A stretch of DNA of 64,000 nt from an uncultured Acidobacteriota bacterium (GTDB taxonomy: Bacteria; Acidobacteriota; Blastocatellia; Pyrinomonadales; Pyrinomonadaceae), in NCBI GenBank assembly GCA_937873515.1, contig CALMYB010000003.1, forward strand, positions 62,001 through 126,000, written 5' to 3'. The position numbers were made by a program, and so were the translations under genes. Within the stretch, counting starts at the first letter, position 1. Each line of letters opens with the position of its first letter. Below, piece after piece: positions 34,224 through 43,509 of this stretch. The notes below the pieces were generated by a model. That model ran no database searches, was not told the DNA's origin, and saw nothing but the letters and a program-made list of their open reading frames with translations.

Positions 34224-35360
34224 ATGAAAAACGCTAAGGTCCTTCTATTGTCGCTCCCATTTATTCTCCTGCTGTCGATCTCGTCGTTTGGCCAGTCAGG
34301 CAAGGCTTCGTTCGACCAAGCTATGTCGGATTTCGACGCCAAACGTTACGAACAAGCCATTTCCGGCTTTAGGCAAGCGGCGGCGTTGGGCTACAGCGTC
34401 CCCGAGGCCACGTATAACGTCGGTCTCTCGTATTACAATCTGAAGCGGTACACCGATGCGAAAGGTGCTCTGCAGGAGGCTATCAACCTAAAGCCGACCG
34501 CGAACGCGCACTACTATCTGGGTAATTGCTTCTATTTCGAACAGGATTACTCTCGTGCCGTTGGATCGTTCCGTGAGGCCGTCCGGCTTAAGCCTGATTA
34601 CTACGAAGCTATCGTGTACCTTGGCAATTCGCTCGATTATCTTAAGAGGTATGATGATGCCGTCGCTCAATACAAGCGGGCGATCGAATTGCAGCCGAAC
34701 CGAGCTTGGGGCTATTACGAACTAGGGGTGGCCCATTACAACAATGAACTATACTCGTCCGCGATCGGCGCCCTTTCGGAAGCGACGCGTCTTGACCCGA
34801 GCTATACGAAAGCCTTCCTTTTCCTGGGAATGAGCTATCGCCGATCGGGCAATGAAACAGATGCTGAAACCGCCCTGCTTAAGGCGATGCGGCTCGACCC
34901 GAATTCAGCTCTCACGAACTATGAACTCGGGTTTATCTACGAGGGTCAGAAACGCGATTCCGACGCGCTCATAAGATATACAGAATCGATCAGGCTTGAC
35001 CCGGCAAATCCCGATCCGCAGCTTGGGATCGGCAACCTCGCGTACAACCGCAAGGATTATCTCGGGGCTCTTGCGCACTATAAAAAGGCCTTTGAGCTTA
35101 GCCCTTCGTGGGCAACTGCGGCTCTGTATATCGGCGACACGCAATACCACTTAAAGAGCTATCAGGCCGCGATCGATTATTACAGAAAGGCTCTTGATCT
35201 CGACCCAAAAAGAGTTTCGGCCGTGTACGGGATGGGCCTCGCCTATATCGCTCAGAATGATATTCCGAAAGCCCGTGGCCAATACGCTCAGCTCTTAAAA
35301 ATGGATGCCGCGATGGCCGCCAAGCTATTGAATGCTATCGATGCGGCCTCGAAGCCGTAG
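34224..35360 (+). CDS. Exported TPR repeat protein
   Basis: A 378-residue protein. AGGAG (34214-34218) 5 bases before the ATG sets the start; an earlier in-frame start at 34191 would add 11 residues in front of the signal peptide. The signal sequence (residues 1-24, SSFGQ) is followed by about ten consecutive 34-residue TPR units (for example YEAIVYLGNSLDYLKRYDDAVAQYKRAIELQP). It is a protein-protein interaction scaffold, probably periplasmic. It follows the hydrolase by 44 bases on the same strand. Confidence 0.82.
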   Translation: MKNAKVLLLSLPFILLLSISSFGQSGKASFDQAMSDFDAKRYEQAISGFRQAAALGYSVPEATYNVGLSYYNLKRYTDAKGALQEAINLKPTANAHYYLGNCFYFEQDYSRAVGSFREAVRLKPDYYEAIVYLGNSLDYLKRYDDAVAQYKRAIELQPNRAWGYYELGVAHYNNELYSSAIGALSEATRLDPSYTKAFLFLGMSYRRSGNETDAETALLKAMRLDPNSALTNYELGFIYEGQKRDSDALIRYTESIRLDPANPDPQLGIGNLAYNRKDYLGALAHYKKAFELSPSWATAALYIGDTQYHLKSYQAAIDYYRKALDLDPKRVSAVYGMGLAYIAQNDIPKARGQYAQLLKMDAAMAAKLLNAIDAASKP

Positions 35361-35401
35361 CGGAGTTCCGTCGGCTGATAGAAAATTGGAGATTTTTTCT
35401 T

Positions 35402-35761
35402 ATGACGTCATTATCGATCTGGTTTGGAAGGCTGCTCGTTCTCGTCGGCATTGTCGGCTACGCGTACGGGATGATCCAAGGAAATGCCAGCTTTACGGCT
35501 TTGATCCCGGCCGCCTTCGGGCTCGTCTTGATGATCCTCGGCTACCTGGGCCAGCGAAGTGAAGGGGCCCGCAAGCATTTTATGCACGTGGCGATGCTTA
35601 TCGGATTGATCGGATTTGTTGTACCGGCGTGGCGCCTGATCTCAAAATTCGATGGCTTTTCGGCATCCGCCGCCCATCTTTCGCAACTGGCAATGGCGGT
35701 GCTCTGCCTCCTTTTTGTGATATTCGGGATCCGTTCCTTCGTGAACGCTCGACGTGGCTAA
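35402..35761 (+). CDS. Small four-helix membrane protein of unknown function
   Basis: A 119-residue hydrophobic protein with four predicted membrane segments (about residues 7-25, 31-49, 62-80 and 93-112) and a basic C-terminus (NARRG). No motif identifies a family for me. GGAG lies about 11 bases before the ATG. It follows the TPR gene by 41 bases and converges on the cpxA-like gene. Confidence 0.65.
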   Translation: MTSLSIWFGRLLVLVGIVGYAYGMIQGNASFTALIPAAFGLVLMILGYLGQRSEGARKHFMHVAMLIGLIGFVVPAWRLISKFDGFSASAAHLSQLAMAVLCLLFVIFGIRSFVNARRG

Positions 35762-35792
35762 CTAAGCCGCTTACGATGCCGCGGCCCGGTTC

Positions 35793-37196
35793 CTAATGGG
35801 TCGCCCCATCGCCGTTGTTCTTGGGCTCGTCATTGCCATCCAGGTTCAGGGCGATCTCGACCTCCAATCCGCCGCTTACATTGCGGGCGCTTATCGCTCC
35901 CTTGTGCGCGACGACCGCCCGCCTTGCGATCGCAAGTCCGAGACCCGTACCGCCGGTCTTTCTATCCCGAGCCTCGCCCAAACGATAGAATGGAATGAAC
36001 AGGTTCTTGAGCTCAGCTTCAGGAACGCCGCCGCCGCGATCTCCAATGTGGATCTTGGCGGTTCCGTCCTGTGCGATCAAAGATACGCGTACCTTTGTGC
36101 CGTCATCCGTGTATTTAACGGCATTGCGAACGACGTTCTCGATCGCACTTCGCAATAGATTCTCATTGCCGACAACTCTGCACTCGTCAGACCAAACAAG
36201 CTCGACCGATTTGCCTTTCGGCTTTGCCTCGAACTCCGCATCCTCCACGACCCCGCGAACAAGCTCCGTAAGGTCCAGCTCTTCGCCGCTAAACTCATCG
36301 AACGCGCCGCTTTCAAGTTTTGACAGCGTAAGTATTCGCGAGATCATTTCGTTGAGCCGTTCGGATTCATTCTCTATCCTAGCCAGGATGGGATGGAGTT
36401 CCGGGCCTGAACGCTGTTTCGCGAGCTCTAAGGCAACATTCATTCTTGCGAGCGGCGAGCGAAGCTCGTGGGACACATCGCGCGTCAGCCGCTCCTGCGA
36501 AGTGATCAAGGATTCGATCCGCTCGGCCATTTCGTCAAAATCGCTTGCAAGGTCGGCGAGCTCATCACGGCGTCGCGGAAGCTGCGGTTTAACGCGTGTG
36601 CTAAGGTCGCCGGCGGCAAGGCGTTGAGTCGCTCGTCTGAGCTTTCTGATCGGTGAGGTCAAGTATGCGGCTAGCAGGGAGCAGACGAGAACTGCCGAAG
36701 CCAACAGTCCGGCGAGTCGTAAATTTCCTACCCAAGAGTCGAAGAACAAGGACGGAATACGCGGCGTCTCCCATTGGATCACCAAATATGCGGTCTTTCC
36801 GTCTTTCAGAGTGACGGGCACCGCACCCATTGCAGGCTCGCCTTCTCTATCAATGATCTCAGGTTCGTTCGAACCGCTGCTAAGGGCGATGACCTCAGAG
36901 TAATTCTCGGGGCCTTCGCCGAAGAGTCTCGCCCCATCGGCACCGGACAGCTCAACATCACGGATCGAGCCGTTCTCTCTTAAGCGAGTAAGGAATTTGA
37001 ACATTCCTTCGTCGCCGCTGCCGACCTCGATCTGCTCGGTGATGTTCTTGTAGAAAACAAGCTGGTGCTTGGCCGAACGCTGCCAACGGCTGTATGCCGG
37101 CTGCATTTGAAATGTTCGCGTGATGAAGATTATCACAAAGAACATCAGCGTTACTGCGACAAGGAACCAGAGAAAGATCTTTAAGAAAAGCTTCAT
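35793..37196 (-). CDS. cpxA: Envelope stress sensor histidine kinase, CpxA-like
   Basis: A 467-residue inner-membrane kinase: TM1 (residues about 7-27), a periplasmic sensor of about 130 residues, TM2 (about 160-180), HAMP (181-235), HisKA with phospho-acceptor His243 in DVSHELRSPLARM, N box (IENVVRNAVKYT), and G boxes (GDRGGGVPEAEL, GGTGLGLAIA). The SHELRSPLAR sequence and overall size match CpxA. It overlaps the regulator gene by 4 bases and lies beside a Spy/CpxP-like gene, completing a CpxPRA-like set. Orthology to the enterobacterial system is inference from order, motif and the upstream box. Confidence 0.82.
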   Translation of the reverse strand: MKLFLKIFLWFLVAVTLMFFVIIFITRTFQMQPAYSRWQRSAKHQLVFYKNITEQIEVGSGDEGMFKFLTRLRENGSIRDVELSGADGARLFGEGPENYSEVIALSSGSNEPEIIDREGEPAMGAVPVTLKDGKTAYLVIQWETPRIPSLFFDSWVGNLRLAGLLASAVLVCSLLAAYLTSPIRKLRRATQRLAAGDLSTRVKPQLPRRRDELADLASDFDEMAERIESLITSQERLTRDVSHELRSPLARMNVALELAKQRSGPELHPILARIENESERLNEMISRILTLSKLESGAFDEFSGEELDLTELVRGVVEDAEFEAKPKGKSVELVWSDECRVVGNENLLRSAIENVVRNAVKYTDDGTKVRVSLIAQDGTAKIHIGDRGGGVPEAELKNLFIPFYRLGEARDRKTGGTGLGLAIARRAVVAHKGAISARNVSGGLEVEIALNLDGNDEPKNNGDGATH

Positions 37197-37882
37197 ACAA
37201 CGGTATAGATATAACCGACCGATCTGATCGTCTTGATGCGGACGCTGCCATCGGTCCGGTTACCCAATTTCTTTCGAAGATTGCTGATGTGCATATCGAG
37301 GCTGCGATCAAAGGGCGAAAGTTTCCTGTCGAGGACCGCTTCGCTTAGATCCTCCTTCCTCACGACCTTTCCGGCATTCCTAAGCAGCTCAAAGAGCAGC
37401 TCGAACTCGACGGAAGTAAGATTAAGCTCTTTGCCGGCAAGCGTAGATACACGTGAACTCGAGGAGATCGAGATGTCATCAAGTTCGACTGTCTCCCCTG
37501 CTTGATCAGAGTTTGCAGGTTCGGCCGTTCGGCGTAGGATCGCCCGTAGCCTCGCGGCAAGCTCACGCGGATTGAACGGTTTTGCAAGATAGTCGTCCGC
37601 CCCGATCTCGAGGCCGACTATCCTCTCCATATCATCACCGCGGGCAGTCAGCATTATGACCGGCAGGTTGGATTCCCTCCTTAAGTTTCGCAGCACCTCG
37701 AATCCGTCCATCTTCGGAAGCATCACATCGAGGATCGCCATTTCATAGTCACCCGATAATGCTCTCTTTAATCCGGTCTCTCCGTCATTGACGGAATCGG
37801 CGTCGAAGCCTTCGACACTCAAATATTCGCTCACCAATTCGCAGAGCTCTTCATCATCATCGATGATCAGCACTTTATTCAT
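37193..37882 (-). CDS. cpxR: OmpR-family response regulator, CpxR-like
   Basis: A 229-residue transcription factor. The receiver domain has the acidic pair IDDDEE, phospho-acceptor Asp52 (AILDVMLPKMDG), the Thr in MLTARGDD and Lys in YLAKPFNPREL. The winged-helix domain ends DMHISNLRKKLG...IKTIRSVGYIYTV. It is coupled to the kinase gene by a 4-base overlap. A perfect CpxR-type box lies 41 bases upstream of its start, which suggests autoregulation. Confidence 0.88.
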   Translation of the reverse strand: MNKVLIIDDDEELCELVSEYLSVEGFDADSVNDGETGLKRALSGDYEMAILDVMLPKMDGFEVLRNLRRESNLPVIMLTARGDDMERIVGLEIGADDYLAKPFNPRELAARLRAILRRTAEPANSDQAGETVELDDISISSSSRVSTLAGKELNLTSVEFELLFELLRNAGKVVRKEDLSEAVLDRKLSPFDRSLDMHISNLRKKLGNRTDGSVRIKTIRSVGYIYTVV

Positions 37883-37922
37883 TGCCTCATTCTACGTCAT
37901 CTTTTGGCGGGTTTGAGCAGGT

Positions 37923-37937
37923 TTTACAATTCTTTAC
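37923..37937 (-). promoter_or_regulatory. CpxR-type binding box
   Basis: On the minus strand the sequence is GTAAAGAATTGTAAA, an exact match to the enterobacterial CpxR consensus GTAAA-N5-GTAAA. It lies between the divergent cpxR-like and spy-like genes, 41 bases from the cpxR start and 121 from the spy start. Confidence 0.7.
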
Positions 37938-38057
37938 GAATCCAAACACAAACTTAAAGGCCAATCGGCGACAACTTTCGTCTAACTCTACATAACCCGA
38001 CGCTTTCCGGGCGGTGAAAGCACGCTATCAACTTTAATTAAGGAGCAGAATTCTAAA

Positions 38058-38558
38058 ATGAAAAAAGGAATATTAGTTCTCATAGCGGTCGCGGTCGTCG
38101 CAACCGGTGCAATTGTCGGTATCAGCCAGGTTCGGACCGCTAAGGACGGTAAAACCTTCACCGGGATGAAGCACGGCCGCGGCGGACACGGTATGGGTAT
38201 GGGCATCGATCTTCGCGGCCTTGACCTGACAGCAGATCAGCAGGCGAAGGTAAAAGCGATCTTCGAAGCAAGTCGCGAATCGATGAAACCGCTTATGGCG
38301 GACATGAAGGCGAACCATCAAAAGCTCGCGGATCTCAACAAGAATGTCTTTGACGAGGGTGCAACTCGTCAGCTTGCAAACGAGCAGGCCGCGATCATGG
38401 CAAACATGATCGTCGAGCGTGAAAGGGCAAAATCACAGGTCTGGGCAATATTGACCGAAGCTCAGAAGGCGAAGGCATCAGAGCTGCGTTCCGTCAAACG
38501 CGAACGCCGAATGATGAACAAGGTTGAAAAAACTGAGGCCGCAACGCCGCAGCAATAA
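38058..38558 (+). CDS. Spy/CpxP family periplasmic protein
   Basis: A 166-residue protein with an N-terminal signal or anchor (about residues 1-25), a Gly/His/Met-rich segment (GMKHGRGGHGMGMG) that could bind metal, and the paired LTxxQ motifs of the family (LDLTADQQAKVK and ILTEAQKAKA) in a mostly helical, charged domain. Spy and CpxP are periplasmic chaperone/stress proteins, and CpxP restrains CpxA. AAGGAG is 13 bases before the ATG. Divergent from the cpxRA-like pair and probably regulated by it. Confidence 0.85.
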   Translation: MKKGILVLIAVAVVATGAIVGISQVRTAKDGKTFTGMKHGRGGHGMGMGIDLRGLDLTADQQAKVKAIFEASRESMKPLMADMKANHQKLADLNKNVFDEGATRQLANEQAAIMANMIVERERAKSQVWAILTEAQKAKASELRSVKRERRMMNKVEKTEAATPQQ

Positions 38559-38575
38559 TCAACTCGCAGATACAA

Positions 38576-38616
38576 GCCGCCGCCTGGAAGACAAAACTTC
38601 CGAGCGGCGGCTTCTT
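38576..38616. terminator. Bidirectional terminator between spy-like gene and nagA
   Basis: GCCGCCGC (38576-38583) pairs with GCGGCGGC (38604-38611), with inner GGAAG/CTTCC pairing around ACAAAA. TTCTTT follows on the plus strand. It lies between two converging genes and could serve both. Confidence 0.8.
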
Positions 38617-38624
38617 TAATTCAA

Positions 38625-39596
38625 CTAGCCGATGACGGTCCGAACAATTTCCAGACCGTCGGTCAACTCAACGACATCTGAATCCAGAAGCTTGATCCCG
38701 AGAAGACGTGCAGGATTGTGACTCGCCATTTTCGCGACGTCCTCGACGGAGAAGCCCCAACACAACATACTCCTGACAGCGTCCAGCATCGTTATAACTG
38801 AGCCCGCGATACTTCCGCGTTCGTTCTGAGTAGTTCCGTTGACAACTGAGATCCGCTCACCCCAGAGTTCGAAGCTGCCATCGCCTTGGCCGGTCGGCGC
38901 GACAGAATCGCTTATCAAGGAAACGGACTCGATACCCTTTGTCCGGCAGGCGAAAACGGCCATTTCAGGAGCAATGTGCTTGCCGTCCGCAATTATATCG
39001 AACGAAACATCCTTCTCGGTGATCCCCCATCCGGCGACTCCCAACTCACGATGATGAATTCCGCTCATCGCGTTGAAAAAATGTGTCAGGTGCTTCGCAC
39101 CGGCATCTAGTGCCGCTCTCAAGGTAGCAACGTCAGCATGTGTATGCCCGATCGACGCGATCCAACCGCTTCGGGTAAGTTCGCGGATCAACTCAACTCC
39201 GCCCTCGACCTCAGGAGCGAGCGTCATCATCTTAGCCCCATATTGCGGCGTTGGGAGGTCGTCGAGTTCTCGGCCTGAAAACTTTCTAAAATATTCCGGT
39301 CTCAGCGCGCCGCACATCTTCTCATTGGCGAAAACGCCTTCGTAATGCACTCCGAGAATTCGAGCTTGCGATGTAGTTCGCACACGTTGTCGCTCAACCG
39401 CATCGTCTAACGCATCGATCACACGCCTGTAAGCTTCGGCAGAATCCGGCACAAGGGTCGGGAGCCAGCCGGCAACACCTTGAGAAGCCAGAAATTCGCT
39501 AACATGCAAGAGCCCATCGGCCGTAGCGGAGTTAACGTCCACGCCGATGGCGCCATGGTTGTGAATGTCGATAAAACCGGGCAGTCGAATGGCCAT
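38625..39596 (-). CDS. nagA: N-acetylglucosamine-6-phosphate deacetylase, short form
   Basis: A 323-residue amidohydrolase that deacetylates GlcNAc-6-P in the cytoplasm. The metal and catalytic residues are all visible: His12 and His14 (GFIDIHNHG), Glu86 (VHYEGVF), His151 (SIGHTHAD), His172 (HLTHFFNAM) and the catalytic Asp230 (ISDSVAPTG). Typical NagA has about 380 residues; this one lacks the first 40-50, which form half of the small beta-sandwich, and the end is also short. The upstream DNA holds the terminator of the receptor gene, so no longer start is available. It likely completes the amino-sugar pathway encoded nearby. Confidence 0.85.
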   Translation of the reverse strand: MAIRLPGFIDIHNHGAIGVDVNSATADGLLHVSEFLASQGVAGWLPTLVPDSAEAYRRVIDALDDAVERQRVRTTSQARILGVHYEGVFANEKMCGALRPEYFRKFSGRELDDLPTPQYGAKMMTLAPEVEGGVELIRELTRSGWIASIGHTHADVATLRAALDAGAKHLTHFFNAMSGIHHRELGVAGWGITEKDVSFDIIADGKHIAPEMAVFACRTKGIESVSLISDSVAPTGQGDGSFELWGERISVVNGTTQNERGSIAGSVITMLDAVRSMLCWGFSVEDVAKMASHNPARLLGIKLLDSDVVELTDGLEIVRTVIG

Positions 39597-39611
39597 GTCG
39601 AACAGTATTAC

Positions 39612-39664
39612 AAAAAATTTAAGCCCGTGGAGCCTTTCTCATCACGAAAAAGACTCCACGGGGC
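39612..39664 (-). terminator. Intrinsic terminator of the Oar-type receptor gene
   Basis: On the minus strand GCCCCGTGGAG pairs with CTCCACGGGC (39664-39654 with 39632-39623), extended by CTTT/AAAG, and is followed by TTAAATTTTTT. It lies 26 bases after the receptor stop and just before nagA. Confidence 0.9.
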
Positions 39665-39689
39665 AAAACACCTTTTGATATAAAGCTCC

Positions 39690-42600
39690 CTAGAACAGGA
39701 ACTTGATGCCGAACTGCATCGTCCTCGGATCGCGAACGCCGGTAATGCGTCCAAAGCTCGAGGTCGTTGAAGCCGCCGTTCCGAAGGTCGTAAAGTTCGT
39801 CGTATTCAAAGCGTTGAACATTTCGCCCCTCAACTGCAGCCGCATCGTTTCCGTAAAGTTGAAGTTCTTCACGAGCGTGAAATCGATACGGAAGGTACGC
39901 GGTCCGTTGATGATGCCGCGGCCTGCATTTCCTGGAACGGCCGCTGCACCGGTCGGTACTGCATTCTGGAAGACCGAGGTATTGAACCACTGATCAAAGG
40001 TATGCGGTGCGTTCGAATTCGGATCTCCGTAGAGATACGGACGACCGCCCGCAGGAGATGCAGAGTTCAAGAAGCCGATTCCGGCCGGATCGTATGCAGA
40101 ATACGTCGCCGTGAAAGGAATACCGGTCTGGTACGTGACGATACCCGAGACCTGCCATCCGCCGAGCATCAATCCCGTAAAGTCGTGACGCTTGTCAAAG
40201 AACGGTAGTTCATATACGTAGCTGCCCGTCAGCACATGCCTGCGATCAAGGGCTGCTCGTCCCCATTCGGCATCGATGTCATAGCTGTTCATCGGAGCCG
40301 ATGAACGGTCAGTTTGACTATTGGTCAAATTCTTTGACCAAGTGTAGGCGATGTTAGCCTGCGAATTTGAACCTAGCCGACGAGTTCCGGAGATCTGAAG
40401 GCTGTGATAATTCGAGCTGAATCGCGGGGCGATGATACCGATACCTTTCCAACCACGAAACGGGCGGATCTGGTCAAGGATCAGTTCTGAGGCAGCCGAG
40501 GTGAACGGGATCGGAAGCCCGGTCACGCCATCGGTTCCTTGGCAGGCAACTGTCGGTGTCGTCGACGCACCCGTGGCACACATCTGCGAGTAAGCATAAC
40601 CCGGCCTAAGGTTATTAATGTCGATGATCCCGATAAGATTCGTTCCCTTCGAGCCATAATACCCGATGCTGAAAACCGTATTCTTATCGATCTGACGCTG
40701 ATAGTCGAGCGACCAATGCTGCATATACGGCGTCTTGTAATCCGTTTGGATGCCGCGGATCAAGCCCGGCGCAGCCGCAGCGGCAACGACCGCTGCCGAA
40801 CCCGGAACCGGATTGCTGATATCCACACCCGAAACAGTGATCGTCTCCTGATACGGAGGATTTGCCCCCAAGAGCTGCTCGAACGTACCAACGAGCGTCT
40901 GTTCATGATAAATGCCATAGCCCGTGCGGATAACGTTCTTGCCGTCACCAAATGGATCCCAAGCGATACCGATTCGCGGAGCAAAGTTCCGCTTTGGAGC
41001 ATTTACTATGTACTTGCCGTAGGGCGAACTTGTCGGCGAACAGTTATATGACGCAGGACCGGTCTGGAAATTCTGTGCGTTGACGATAATGCCGTTGCAG
41101 AAATTTCCCGAACCGGCAACGCGATTGCCTGCCCCGGTAACAAGCGGTGCCTGAGCAGGATTCCAAAGCTCAGGAACAAAGTTCGACAGGTGTCCGTTCT
41201 TGTCCCATGGAGAGCCAAAGAACGAATAACGAACGCCAAAATATAGCGTCACGTTGCGACGGATCTTGAACTCATCCTGCGCAAAGGCTTCCCAATTTTG
41301 CTGTCTAAAGTCGGCCTTTAGGTCGAATTTTGACTGAGTGAAGCCGGCATTGGTTCCCAAGAGGAAATTCGCGAATGCCTGCTCGATCGCCTGGTTGCCT
41401 GAACACGTGATTCCGGCGCCTGAGGTGTTCACACAGACAGAACCGCGGGTCGGGCTTGCTGCCGTAGTGTTATTAAAGGCGCTGAATACACCCTGGTTTG
41501 AACCGCCAAGAGCGTTCTCGACCTTGCGGTAACGCGAGTACTCACCACCGAACTTCATCGTATGGTTTCCAACGATCCATGTAGCGCTGCCTGAAAACGC
41601 ATGTTTGTCCGAGAAGTTGTCATATCCGCCGAACGCTTGAAGATTGCTGATACCCGCACCGGTAATATGAGCGACGCGTTCGTCATTATTCTGGAACGGC
41701 ATCGGGATATTGATGCTTGGACTATTCTCCTTTGCGAGGGTACCGATCGTCTTGCTCAAGATCGCTCCGTACGAATAGGTATATCGTGCATCTAGGATAA
41801 AATTCGGATTCACGACCCAGGTCGTCGCAAGCGTATGTGCTCGGCCCGGTGAATCGGTCTCCGATGTAGAGACGCCCGGAATTCCCGAGCCGCCCGAGAA
41901 AAGCGAGTTCGGATCGATCGTCGGGATCGTGTCTCTCTGATATCGATAGTAGGCTGTCCAGTTGTTCGTAAAAGCAGTATCGACCTTTACGATCTCCTGA
42001 CGGAAATCGAATACGCCGGACGCCGGGAAAAGAAGGCCGTATGTGCCGTTGTTAGGTGACGGTATCGAGTTGATGATGCTCGAAAGGTACGCCGCCGAAA
42101 CGGGATTGATCGTCGCCATCGTTGAGAATGGCGTGCCCGCCGGGAGAATCTGGGTACATGTACGGGTCGAACCCGAGATCGTGCCCGACAAACAGATTGG
42201 ATATGCGAAGACGCCGTTCTTCATTCCTGCGGTCGGAACCGTCGAGCTTAAGGTCGGATAGCGTCTGTCCTTTCGCTGTTCTTCAGAGAAGAAGAAGTAT
42301 GTTCGCGGCATCTTCGAGAACATTGAGTCGCCCGGTTTCGCGTTGCCAAACCGAAGGAAGTAGATCGGGCCTCCGATCGTAAATCCATAGTTGTTGTAGC
42401 GGAACGGCGGGCGGATCGCGTTGCCATCAGCGTCGCGTCCGAGCGGATGTGTACGGTTGTTCAGATACGAGCTTGCATTGAACTTCTCGTTCCGAACGAA
42501 CTCGAACAACGAACCGTGAAACTTGTCCGTACCGCTGCGGGTAACAACGTTGACCTGACCGCCGCCGCTTCTGCCCGATTCTGCCGGGTAAAGCGAACGC

Positions 42601-43301
42601 AGGACCTTGAATTCACCGATCGCATCGACACTAGGGTAAGCCTGGATCGTCAGATTCGACCCGCGGTCAGTAATGTCAGCTCCGTCAACCGTGAAGGTAT
42701 TTTGACTGCTGCGAGCACCGTTTACTGAGATCTGAACGGTATTCGCCTGGCCGTCCGGGTTCGACGTGCCAACGTAAACCTGATCAGATAGATTCGAGGT
42801 TACGCCCGGAGCGAGAGTGACAAGCTGCACGAAGTTTCTGTTGTTGATCGACAGCTCGCGAACCTGATTGCCGCTGATCGTCGTACCCGCAGTCGGCGTT
42901 GTCGACTCGATGACGACATTTTCTGCGTCAACAGTAACCACTTCGTCTATCTGTCCTGCGGCCAATGTGACATCGAGTTGGCGTCGTTGTCCGACATCGA
43001 CCTTCACCTGGCTGTTTACGACCTTCTTGAAGTTCGGTGCCTCGACAGTCACTCTATAAACGGCAACCGCCAGGTTCGGTATCGAATAATTACCGGCACT
43101 CGTTGTCGTTGCGGTTCGCACGATGCGGTCACCCTGAGATGGAAGAGTAACGGTTACCGTCGCATTAGGAACTGCCGCTCCGTTGCTGTCGGTAACCGAT
43201 CCCACGATCGATCCTGTGATGTCCTGAGCGATCATGACCCCGCTTAGGCATAGAATGCCTATCACGGTCATAATGCCCGAAATCAATGCTCTCTTAGTCA
43301 T
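39690..43301 (-). CDS. Oar-type TonB-dependent outer-membrane receptor
   Basis: A 1203-residue protein. The signal peptide ends near residue 25 (GVMIAQ). Residues about 27-115 are a carboxypeptidase-regulatory-like beta-sandwich (ITGSIVGSVTDSNGAAVPNATVTV), residues about 125-260 a plug domain (TTISGNQVRELSINNRNF, and the PAESGRSGGGQVNVVTRSGT segment of Oar proteins), and the rest a large barrel that ends in an aromatic residue (GIKFLF). Such receptors take up oligosaccharides, peptides or other large ligands using TonB energy. Position between nagA and the muramidase fusion suggests a muropeptide or amino-sugar ligand; that is inference only. Confidence 0.88.
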   Translation of the reverse strand: MTKRALISGIMTVIGILCLSGVMIAQDITGSIVGSVTDSNGAAVPNATVTVTLPSQGDRIVRTATTTSAGNYSIPNLAVAVYRVTVEAPNFKKVVNSQVKVDVGQRRQLDVTLAAGQIDEVVTVDAENVVIESTTPTAGTTISGNQVRELSINNRNFVQLVTLAPGVTSNLSDQVYVGTSNPDGQANTVQISVNGARSSQNTFTVDGADITDRGSNLTIQAYPSVDAIGEFKVLRSLYPAESGRSGGGQVNVVTRSGTDKFHGSLFEFVRNEKFNASSYLNNRTHPLGRDADGNAIRPPFRYNNYGFTIGGPIYFLRFGNAKPGDSMFSKMPRTYFFFSEEQRKDRRYPTLSSTVPTAGMKNGVFAYPICLSGTISGSTRTCTQILPAGTPFSTMATINPVSAAYLSSIINSIPSPNNGTYGLLFPASGVFDFRQEIVKVDTAFTNNWTAYYRYQRDTIPTIDPNSLFSGGSGIPGVSTSETDSPGRAHTLATTWVVNPNFILDARYTYSYGAILSKTIGTLAKENSPSINIPMPFQNNDERVAHITGAGISNLQAFGGYDNFSDKHAFSGSATWIVGNHTMKFGGEYSRYRKVENALGGSNQGVFSAFNNTTAASPTRGSVCVNTSGAGITCSGNQAIEQAFANFLLGTNAGFTQSKFDLKADFRQQNWEAFAQDEFKIRRNVTLYFGVRYSFFGSPWDKNGHLSNFVPELWNPAQAPLVTGAGNRVAGSGNFCNGIIVNAQNFQTGPASYNCSPTSSPYGKYIVNAPKRNFAPRIGIAWDPFGDGKNVIRTGYGIYHEQTLVGTFEQLLGANPPYQETITVSGVDISNPVPGSAAVVAAAAAPGLIRGIQTDYKTPYMQHWSLDYQRQIDKNTVFSIGYYGSKGTNLIGIIDINNLRPGYAYSQMCATGASTTPTVACQGTDGVTGLPIPFTSAASELILDQIRPFRGWKGIGIIAPRFSSNYHSLQISGTRRLGSNSQANIAYTWSKNLTNSQTDRSSAPMNSYDIDAEWGRAALDRRHVLTGSYVYELPFFDKRHDFTGLMLGGWQVSGIVTYQTGIPFTATYSAYDPAGIGFLNSASPAGGRPYLYGDPNSNAPHTFDQWFNTSVFQNAVPTGAAAVPGNAGRGIINGPRTFRIDFTLVKNFNFTETMRLQLRGEMFNALNTTNFTTFGTAASTTSSFGRITGVRDPRTMQFGIKFLF

Positions 43302-43369
43302 ATTTTTCTACCCTCGATTTGTGTGAATGCGGTCATCTCCAGAGCAACATACCCATAAGCAACAATTAA

Positions 43370-43402
43370 TCGTTATCGGTTTTGCTCAAATTTTCGTTAT
43401 CG
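43370..43402. promoter_or_regulatory. Direct repeats TCGTTATCG upstream of the receptor gene
   Basis: Two exact copies of TCGTTATCG (43370-43378 and 43394-43402), 24 bases apart, 69-101 bases upstream of the receptor start. The spacing is near two helical turns, as for tandem regulator sites. No convincing -35/-10 pair could be assigned around them. Confidence 0.4.
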
Positions 43403-43487
43403 TTTCAATTACAGTTAATAGCCGGTCTCTCTCGAACTACGAGATCCCAAAGCCGAACAAATTGCCAATGCGAAAATGAGAAACTAA

Positions 43488-43501
43488 AGAGTTATAACTC
43501 T
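43488..43501. repeat. Perfect 14-base palindrome after the muramidase fusion gene
   Basis: AGAGTTATAACTCT is a perfect palindrome 8 bases beyond the stop of the fusion gene. As RNA it gives only a 5-bp stem, followed on the minus strand by TTTAG, so it is either a weak terminator or a regulator site for the receptor promoter. Confidence 0.45.
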
Positions 43502-43509
43502 AAAGCACT

